Shown here piece after piece: positions 57,108-64,000 of a DNA stretch of 64,000 nt; position 1 is the first letter of the stretch; each line of letters begins with the position of its first letter. Where the stretch lies: contig JAISSX010000057.1 in NCBI GenBank assembly GCA_031272885.1, positions 186,001 to 250,000 of the forward strand, in the 5' to 3' direction. The position numbers were made by a program, and so were the translations under genes. The DNA comes from Bifidobacteriaceae bacterium (lineage in GTDB: Bacteria > Actinomycetota > Actinomycetes > Actinomycetales > WQXJ01). The notes under the pieces are model-generated. The model made no database searches. It was not told where the DNA came from and saw only the letters and a program-made list of their open reading frames with translations.

Positions 57108-58433
57108 CTAGGCCGTGGGGTTGCCGACGGCGCCAAGGAACAGCGGCACGCCGGTGTCGGTATCGACGATGGCGTAGGCGAAGGGCCGGTCGAAGCTCAG
57201 CTTGATCGGGTTGTCGTCAACCATGCCGGCGGCCTCCGCCACCACCACGGCGGTGACGGCAGCCGCCTCGGTGCCGTTCTCATCCACCTTGACCACGGCC
57301 TTGTGCGCGGCGTCGGAGACGTACAGGTTGTTGCCGCCATCGGCCGCGCCCAGGCCGGTCAGATCGGCCTTCGCGCTGTCGAACAGGTCGGTCACGCCCA
57401 GTTCTTCCAGCACCGGGATCAGGTTGATGGTGCCGGTGGCCGCCTCCCACTTGGGCAGGCGCAGGTTGACCTGGGTGTAGGCGGCCGCGTCCAGCCAGGT
57501 CTTGAGTTGGTTACCGTCCCAGGTGACGGTGTCCACGCCGCCGGCCGGCAAGGCCAACACCATGGCGAACGGGCCGCCGGCGAAGGGCAACACCACACCC
57601 TGGGTGCCGTCCGCCAGGTCGAAGTAGCTGAGCAACTCGCCGCTCTGGGACATGAAGTCCGCCTGCACCACTTCACCGGAAGCCAGGGTGAAGTCACCCT
57701 TCTGGGTCAAGTAAGTCTCGAACGTCTTGGACCAGGTGCCCTTGAAGTAGAGGGCGTTCAACAGCACCAGGCGGGCAGCCGGGTCCAGATCCACCAGGAT
57801 CGAATCGATCAAGCCCTCGGTCTTGTCGTCGACCCAGCCGTTGATGGCCTCCAGCGCCGCCGCCGTGTCCTGCAGGTCCAGGTTGGCCAGTTCGGCCTGG
57901 TAGTAGGTGGCGGCATCGTTCAGGTAGGCCTGCAGCAACGTCATATTGTCATCGGCCCACAGCGAGTTGGCCACCCGCACCACCGGCGGAATGTCTTGGC
58001 CGGTCTCTTCGGCCGCCTCCGCCGCCTCGGCCGCCACCTCGGCGGTGTAGCCGGCATAAGCCTCGATGATGGCCTGCGCCGCCTGGTTGACCGTCAACGG
58101 ATCGGCCCCCATGAACTGGGCCAGTTGGCTGGCGGTGTTGCCGCGGGCGCCATCGGCCACCATGCCGAACGCCAGGTAGACCGACAACGGCGAGTAGACA
58201 GGGTTCGGGTTGCCGGTGTCCTGGGCGGCCACCAGCGGGAAGGCGCGCTCCCCCAGCCAGGCGATTGGGTCGACGCCGGCCGGCAGGGTCACGTCCACCG
58301 TCACCGGGTCGCGCGGTGGCGGCGAGGCCGTGGCCCCCTTCGGTGACGGCACATCACCCGCCTGGTCACCGCTGCAAGCCGCCAACGAACCGGCCAAACC
58401 GAGGGCCACCAGGGCCGCCACCACGCGTTTCAT
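57108..58433 (-). CDS. serpin family lipoprotein 1
   Basis: LAGSLAACSGDQ lipobox; VVKVDENGTEAAAVTAVVVAE hinge/RCL; FDRPFAYAIVDTDTGVPLFLGAVGNP. Confidence 0.93.
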   Translation of the reverse strand: MKRVVAALVALGLAGSLAACSGDQAGDVPSPKGATASPPPRDPVTVDVTLPAGVDPIAWLGERAFPLVAAQDTGNPNPVYSPLSVYLAFGMVADGARGNTASQLAQFMGADPLTVNQAAQAIIEAYAGYTAEVAAEAAEAAEETGQDIPPVVRVANSLWADDNMTLLQAYLNDAATYYQAELANLDLQDTAAALEAINGWVDDKTEGLIDSILVDLDPAARLVLLNALYFKGTWSKTFETYLTQKGDFTLASGEVVQADFMSQSGELLSYFDLADGTQGVVLPFAGGPFAMVLALPAGGVDTVTWDGNQLKTWLDAAAYTQVNLRLPKWEAATGTINLIPVLEELGVTDLFDSAKADLTGLGAADGGNNLYVSDAAHKAVVKVDENGTEAAAVTAVVVAEAAGMVDDNPIKLSFDRPFAYAIVDTDTGVPLFLGAVGNPTA

Positions 58434-58507
58434 TCGACTCTCCCGTTCTGTTGGGGCGCCGCCAAGGGGCGCCGCTGCCAAGATAATGCCTGCTGCGAGC
58501 GTGATCC

Positions 58508-59839
58508 TTACAGGGTGGCTGTGGGATCGTTCATGACGCCGATGAACAGCGGCGTGTAGGTGTCCGTGTCAACAATGGCGTAGACGAACGGCCGGTCGAA
58601 ATAGACGAAGCTGGGTGGCATGGCGGCGGCGCCTTCCCCACTCCAGACGGTGACGGAGGCGGCCTTGGTGCCACTCTCATCCACCTGAACGGTGGTGGCC
58701 TGCAGCAACTGGCTCAGGACCAGACTCGGCTCATCCGCTTCGGTCGACTGCCCGATGCCGCTCAAGTCCGACAGGTTCTGATCGAACACGTCCGTCACGC
58801 CCAGAGCCTGCAGAGACGTGGTCAGGTCGAACGTGGCCTGGATGTCCCACTTGGGCAGGACGACACTGACCTCACCGGGATAGCCCGACTCCTCGACCCA
58901 GTTCAGGATGGTGTCGCCATCCCACGTCACCGAATCAACACCACCGGCCGGCACCACGGCCACCATGGCGAACCGTTCGCCCTTGTAGGGCAGGATGGCG
59001 CCATAGGAGCCATCATCCAGCGCCAGGGTGGCGATGTCGGTCTCACTCATCGACATCATCTCGGCCTGGATTACCTGACCGGAGGCCAGCGTGAAGTCCC
59101 GCTCCCGGGTGTCCTCCGGGTCGAACAGCCACAACCACTTGCCATCAAAGTAGAGGGCGGTGGCGCCGAAAATGCGGGCCTTGTCCGAAATCTGCGGCAC
59201 CAGGCCGTTGATCAGGCCGTCCGTGTTGTCCGAGATCCAACCGTTGATGTCCCCAGCCGCGTCCGGGCCCTGCAGGTCCAGGTTGACCAAGCCGGCACTG
59301 TAGTAGGTGTCCATCTGGTCGATGAAAGTCTGTTCCAACACAATCTGATCGTCCGCCCATAGGCCCGCCGCCAAGTCAATGGTGGGCCCCCAGTAGCCGC
59401 CATCATAGCCATCTACGGCGGCGATCAGGCCACGGGCCCACTCGTTGACCTGCTCGGCCTCGCCGCCCAGCAGCCCGGTCAGTTGTTCCGCCGTGGTGCC
59501 GCGGGCGCCATCGTGCACCATGGCAAGCGCCAGGTAGGCCGACAAGGGCGACCAGGCCGGGTTGGTGCCGGCCGTTTCATCCGCCAGCACCAGGGGGCTC
59601 AACTGCCCGGCGAACTGGCTCACGGCCGCGGCCTCTTCGGTGGTGAAAGTCGGCACGTGGAGGTCATCCTGCTTGATGGGGTCAGGGCTGGGTACAGGGT
59701 CGGGGCTGGGGCTGGGTGTGTGGGTACGTGTGGGCGTGGGCGTGGGTGTGGGGTCGCTGCCAATCACCTGCCCGCCGGCGCAGGCCGTCAAACCGGCGGC
59801 CAACGCCGCCACCATCGCTACCGCCACAAAGCGTTTCAT
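58508..59839 (-). CDS. serpin family lipoprotein 2
   Basis: AAGLTACAGGQ lipobox; VQVDESGTKAASVTVWSGEG; FDRPFVYAIVDTDTYTPLFIGVMNDP. Confidence 0.92.
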   Translation of the reverse strand: MKRFVAVAMVAALAAGLTACAGGQVIGSDPTPTPTPTRTHTPSPSPDPVPSPDPIKQDDLHVPTFTTEEAAAVSQFAGQLSPLVLADETAGTNPAWSPLSAYLALAMVHDGARGTTAEQLTGLLGGEAEQVNEWARGLIAAVDGYDGGYWGPTIDLAAGLWADDQIVLEQTFIDQMDTYYSAGLVNLDLQGPDAAGDINGWISDNTDGLINGLVPQISDKARIFGATALYFDGKWLWLFDPEDTRERDFTLASGQVIQAEMMSMSETDIATLALDDGSYGAILPYKGERFAMVAVVPAGGVDSVTWDGDTILNWVEESGYPGEVSVVLPKWDIQATFDLTTSLQALGVTDVFDQNLSDLSGIGQSTEADEPSLVLSQLLQATTVQVDESGTKAASVTVWSGEGAAAMPPSFVYFDRPFVYAIVDTDTYTPLFIGVMNDPTATL

Positions 59840-59954
59840 CGGGACCGTCCTAAGGCTGAGTTGGTTTGGTTTGCCCGGCCTGCCTCCGGGCGTTACACCA
59901 GGCTTATGCCCGATGCCGCCCCGATCCTTACGGTCTTGTGTCGCGGTAGTTCTT

Positions 59955-61616
59955 CTACGCCTTGCCGCGGCGGACGTCCCGGCGGGCCTTTTGCACCACC
60001 GGGTCCGGAATCGGCACGGCCTCGATCAGGTCCTTGGTGTACTGCTGCTGGGGGTTGCGCAACACCTCTTCGCGGCTGCCCAACTCGACCAGTTCGCCGG
60101 ACCGCATCACCGCGATGCGGTCCGCCAGCAGGTCCACCACCGCCAGGTCGTGCGTGATAAACAGGCAGGCGAAACCCATCTGGTGCTGCAGGCGCACAAA
60201 CACTTCCAGCACCTTGGCCTGCACCGACACGTCCAACGCGGAAGTCGGCTCGTCCGCCACCAGCAGCTCCGGGTCCATCACCAGGGCGCGGGCCAGCGAG
60301 ACGCGCTGGCGCTGCCCGCCGGACAATTCATGCGGATAGCGGTTGGCATAGTCGGATGGCAACTCCACGGCATCGAGCAACTCCGCCACCCGGGCCTCCC
60401 GCTCGGCCTTGGTGCCCGTGCGGTGCACCCGCATCGGTTCGCTGATGCAATCCGCCACCGACATGCGCGGGTTCAGGGACGAGGCCGGGTCCTGGAAAAC
60501 GAAAGCCAGGCGGCGGCGCAGGGCGCGCAGGGCGGCCGGCCTGATGCCGCGCAGTTCCTGCCCCAGTACCGTCAGTTCGCCGCCGGTGGGCAACTGCAGA
60601 CCAACCGCGCAGCGGCCCAGGGTGGTCTTACCGGAACCCGACTCACCGACCAGGGCCAAGATCTCATGCCGGTGCAACTCCAGCGACACGTCCTTGACGG
60701 CCTTGACCGGCGGCGAGCCGATGCGGCCCGGGAAGAACACGTCCAGGTGGCGCACCGACAAGGCCAGTTCGGCCTCAACCGGCGGGGCCGCCACGGCGTC
60801 CATGGTGGCTGGACGGGCGCCACCCAGCCGGGGCACCGACCCCAGCAGGTGCTTGGTGTAGGGGTGCTGCGGATCGTTGAAGATCTGTTCGGCCGTGCCC
60901 TGCTCCACCAACTCGCCGCGGAACATCACCGCCACCCGGTCAGCCATATCCGCCACCACGCCCATGTTGTGGGTGATCAAGATGATGGCCGTGCCAAGGC
61001 GTTCACGCAGGTCATGCAGCAGATCCAGGATCTGCGCCTGGACGGTTACGTCCAGGGCGGTGGTGGGCTCATCGGCGATGATGACCTCTGGGTCGCAACT
61101 GATCGCCATCGCGATCATGACGCGCTGCTTCTGGCCGCCCGAAAGCTGGTGCGGGTAAGAGTGGACCCTGATCTCTGGGTCCGGGATGCCCACCAGGTCA
61201 AGCAGTTCCACCGCCCTTGCCATGGCCTCCTTGCGGGAGATGTTCTGATGTGACAACAAGGCTTCGCAGATCTGCCAGCCGGCCGTCCGCACCGGGTCAA
61301 GCGCCGTGGACGGCTCCTGGAAGATCATCGCGATACGGTCCCCCCGCACCCGGCGGATGGCTTCACCGTGCAGGCCGATCAGTTCCGTCTGATCGATCCG
61401 GGCTTCGCCTTCGATCCTGGCCGTGCGCGGCAACAGGCCCACCATGGCGCGCGAACTGACCGTCTTGCCAGAGCCGGATTCACCCACGATGGCCAAGATC
61501 TCGCCCTTGCGGACCTCAAACGAAACCCGCTTGACGGCCCGCACCGGCGGCCCATCAGTCTGGAACGACACCGACAGGTTGGTGGCTTCAAGCAACACTG
61601 GGGCTGGGGACGTCAT
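59955..61616 (-). CDS. fused oligopeptide ABC transporter ATP-binding protein (DppD-DppF)
   Basis: Two Walker A GESGSGKT motifs, two LSGGQ(R/K)QRV signatures. Confidence 0.94.
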   Translation of the reverse strand: MTSPAPVLLEATNLSVSFQTDGPPVRAVKRVSFEVRKGEILAIVGESGSGKTVSSRAMVGLLPRTARIEGEARIDQTELIGLHGEAIRRVRGDRIAMIFQEPSTALDPVRTAGWQICEALLSHQNISRKEAMARAVELLDLVGIPDPEIRVHSYPHQLSGGQKQRVMIAMAISCDPEVIIADEPTTALDVTVQAQILDLLHDLRERLGTAIILITHNMGVVADMADRVAVMFRGELVEQGTAEQIFNDPQHPYTKHLLGSVPRLGGARPATMDAVAAPPVEAELALSVRHLDVFFPGRIGSPPVKAVKDVSLELHRHEILALVGESGSGKTTLGRCAVGLQLPTGGELTVLGQELRGIRPAALRALRRRLAFVFQDPASSLNPRMSVADCISEPMRVHRTGTKAEREARVAELLDAVELPSDYANRYPHELSGGQRQRVSLARALVMDPELLVADEPTSALDVSVQAKVLEVFVRLQHQMGFACLFITHDLAVVDLLADRIAVMRSGELVELGSREEVLRNPQQQYTKDLIEAVPIPDPVVQKARRDVRRGKA

Positions 61617-62668
61617 CGGGCACCTCCCTCAGGGGCTTCAGCACCTTCGGTGACGTGACCGGCCACAGCCGCGGGGACGTCATCGGGCATATCCGCCTGA
61701 CTGCCCAGAACCGTCTCTTCCAACTCGCGTTCGTCAGCCGTGGTGGTGCCGCCGCGGGTGCGCAGCAGCGGGTTCAACACGTCGTTGAGGGATTCGCCGA
61801 TCAGGGTCACGCCCGTCACCACCAGCACAATCGCCAGGCCGGGATAGACCGACGTCCACCAGATGCCGTTGGTCAGGTCCGAGGTGGTGGCGGTGGACAG
61901 GTCGCGGCCCCATTCGGAGGCCGAGGTCGGTTCGATGCCGAAACCCAGGAAGCCCAGCGAGGCTAACGTCAAGATCGCCTCCGAAGCGTTCAACGTCAAC
62001 AACACCGGGATCGACTGGGAGACGTTAGGCAGCACATGGCCGAACATGATGCGGCCCGGCCGGGCGCCGCCCACCTTGGCCGCCTCCACGTAGGGCAAAG
62101 ACTTGGCGGACAGGGTGGCGTTGCGCACCACCCGGAAATAGCGCGGCACAAACACCACCGTGATACTGAGCGAGGCCGCCATCATGCCGCCGAAGCCGCT
62201 GGATGAACCGCCGCTGATCACAATCGCCACCACGATAGCCAGCAGCAGCGACGGGAAGGCGTAAACGGCATCCATGATCAGCACCAAGATGCGGTCCAAC
62301 CAACCACCCAGGTAGCCCGAGATGACGCCCAGGGCCACACCGATCACAATCGAGGCGGCCACCGCCATTATCACCACCAGCAAGGCGGTGCGGGCGCCGT
62401 AGATCACCCGGGAGAGCACGTCGTAGCCCTCCACCGTGGTGCCAAGGATGTGGTCCGACGACGGCGGCTGCTGCTTGCCGAAAAACTCGCCTTGATACTT
62501 GCGCTGGGCCAGGGCGTAGGGCGCCAAGGAGTCGGCAAAGATCGCCACCAGCACAAACAGGGCCATGATGCCGCTGCCGATCAGCAGCATCAGGCGTTGC
62601 AGGCCGTGGGTGGTGCCCAGCAGCTTGACGCCGGGAATCTTGCGCAGCGCGCTCTTCAGGGTTGGCAT
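61613..62668 (-). CDS. ABC transporter permease (DppC-like)
   Basis: EAAKVGGARPGRIMFGHVLPNV. Confidence 0.94.
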   Translation of the reverse strand: MPTLKSALRKIPGVKLLGTTHGLQRLMLLIGSGIMALFVLVAIFADSLAPYALAQRKYQGEFFGKQQPPSSDHILGTTVEGYDVLSRVIYGARTALLVVIMAVAASIVIGVALGVISGYLGGWLDRILVLIMDAVYAFPSLLLAIVVAIVISGGSSSGFGGMMAASLSITVVFVPRYFRVVRNATLSAKSLPYVEAAKVGGARPGRIMFGHVLPNVSQSIPVLLTLNASEAILTLASLGFLGFGIEPTSASEWGRDLSTATTSDLTNGIWWTSVYPGLAIVLVVTGVTLIGESLNDVLNPLLRTRGGTTTADERELEETVLGSQADMPDDVPAAVAGHVTEGAEAPEGGAR

Positions 62669-62669
62669 G

Positions 62670-63719
62670 TCAGTACCTCACCCTCGGATCAACCAGCGCG
62701 TTGATGACATCGATCAAGAACGAGATGACCGCCACCAACAGCGCAATCGCGGTCACAATGCCCTGCACCGCCACGAAGTCACGCGCCAACAGATACTGCG
62801 ACAAGGCGTAGCCCAAACCGGGCCACTCGAAGGTGGTCTCCGTCAAGATGGCGCCACACAACATCAGGGCAATCTCCATGCCCATCACGGTCACCACCGG
62901 AATCAGGGCATTGCGGAAGGCGTGCTTTGAGACCACCCGGCGTTCCGCCACACCCCTGGCCCGGGCCGCCACCACGTAATCGGTCCGCAGGGTCTCAAGC
63001 AGGTTGATGCGGATCAAGCGGATGAAGATGCCGGCCTCCATCAAGCCCAACGCCACCGCCGGCAAGATGGCGTGTTTCAGCACGTCGCTGATGTAGACCC
63101 ACTGGCCCGATCTGAGGGCGTCAACGATCATGAAGTGAGAGTCGTAACCCAGGTCAGCCAGGGCTAACTCGGTAGTTCGAGACACACGCATCGAGGTGGG
63201 CAGGATGCCCAGGCCGTGTGCGCCGAAGATCAGCTTCAGCACCAAGCCCAAGAAGAAGACAGGCGCGGCGTAAACCAGCACGGCGAAGAACCGGATCGTC
63301 ACATCCGCCAGCCGGTCGTGGTAGCGGGCCGCCAGCCGGCCCAACGGAATGCCGACCAGGAAGGCGATGATCAGCGACCAACAGACCAACTCGACCGTAG
63401 CCGCCCCGTTGGTCAGAACGACATCGAGAATCTTCCGGTTGTCCTTCGAAGCCGTGCCAAAATCGCCCTGCACCACGTTGCCCAGGTACTCGAAGTATTG
63501 GACAAAGATGGGCCGGTTGTAGCCGGCCGCCTCCCGGCGCCGCTCAAGTTCATCAGGGGTGAGCTGCCCGCCAAGCTTGGCGCTGATCGGATCGCCGATG
63601 ACCCGCATCAGGAAGAACACCAAGGTCACCAGGATCAGCACGGTTGGAACAACCAGTGCCAGCCTGACGCCCAGGTAGCGCAGCAGTGCTGCCGAACTGG
63701 ATCGTTGTTTTGTTGCCAT
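62670..63719 (-). CDS. ABC transporter permease (DppB-like)
   Basis: RVIGDPISAKLGG; VAARARGVAERRVVSKHAFRNALIPVV. Confidence 0.94.
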   Translation of the reverse strand: MATKQRSSSAALLRYLGVRLALVVPTVLILVTLVFFLMRVIGDPISAKLGGQLTPDELERRREAAGYNRPIFVQYFEYLGNVVQGDFGTASKDNRKILDVVLTNGAATVELVCWSLIIAFLVGIPLGRLAARYHDRLADVTIRFFAVLVYAAPVFFLGLVLKLIFGAHGLGILPTSMRVSRTTELALADLGYDSHFMIVDALRSGQWVYISDVLKHAILPAVALGLMEAGIFIRLIRINLLETLRTDYVVAARARGVAERRVVSKHAFRNALIPVVTVMGMEIALMLCGAILTETTFEWPGLGYALSQYLLARDFVAVQGIVTAIALLVAVISFLIDVINALVDPRVRY

Positions 63720-63756
63720 TCGGGTGGCCTAGAGCCTCACGTCTGGTGGTACGGGT

Positions 63757-63813
63757 TGGTGGGAGGCCACCGCCTGCGGGGCGGCGACCTCCCACCTTGG
63801 CTTCAGCGAAGCC
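63757..63813. terminator. two adjacent hairpins between SBP and permease gene
   Basis: GGTGGGAGG...CCTCCCACC (63758-63796) and GGCTTC-AGC-GAAGCC (63799-63813). Confidence 0.6.
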
Positions 63814-63853
63814 AGAAAACTGGCTACAGCCTACTTGGTTGGAGTTGGGACTC

Positions 63854-64000
63854 CTATTGGTTATAGAGGTCGCAGACAGCCGTGTTCGCGCCCGGCAGGC
63901 CTTCCGGCACGTAGGAGCACAACGGCGAATACGTCCCGGCATACACCACTTCGGACAGTTCGTCACGATCGATCGACATGGCGATGGCCTGGCGGATGGC
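63854..64000 (-). CDS. family 5 extracellular solute-binding protein, terminal part only (possibly C-terminally truncated)
   Basis: Reverse strand reads AIRQAIAMSIDRDELSEVVYAGTYSPLCSYVPEGLPGANTAVCDLYNQ then TAG. Confidence 0.65.
   Translation of the reverse strand, partial: AIRQAIAMSIDRDELSEVVYAGTYSPLCSYVPEGLPGANTAVCDLYNQ

Overview
High-GC actinobacterial chromosome window (GC roughly two-thirds by eye) with about 60 credible genes. No tRNA or rRNA genes, recognisable IS transposase or CRISPR were found. Main content: chorismate mutase, clpX and coaA; a possible muropeptide-salvage cluster (Gfo/Idh/MocA oxidoreductase, dipeptide epimerase, serine hydrolase, Dpp/Opp-type ABC transporter); a 17-gene ethanolamine-utilisation bacterial microcompartment (BMC) locus at about 13.4-26.9 kb, with a divergently unlinked, co-oriented ethanolamine permease at 27.2-28.7 kb. 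The BMC locus combines eut genes (eutL, K-like, J, N, Q, S, P, A, B, C, E, M, T) with pduL-, pduS- and pduT-type genes. Next come housekeeping genes (glmM, rpsI, rplM, greA, maf, biotin carboxylase, mshA, manC-like, trpS, galK), a VapBC-like pair, a LacI-controlled alpha-galactoside ABC/GH36 cluster, a Fur-type regulator with catalase, two tandem lipoprotein serpins, and a second oligopeptide ABC transporter. The most unusual non-coding signals are: (1) ten modular inverted/direct ~17-24 nt repeat units spaced ~42 bp apart at 44452-44842; (2) an exactly 28-bp-phased 12-copy tandem array at 322-657; (3) a palindromic repeat apparently exapted into the clpX reading frame, with a second intergenic copy near galK. 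All calls come from reading the sequence and supplied ORFs; no database search was run.
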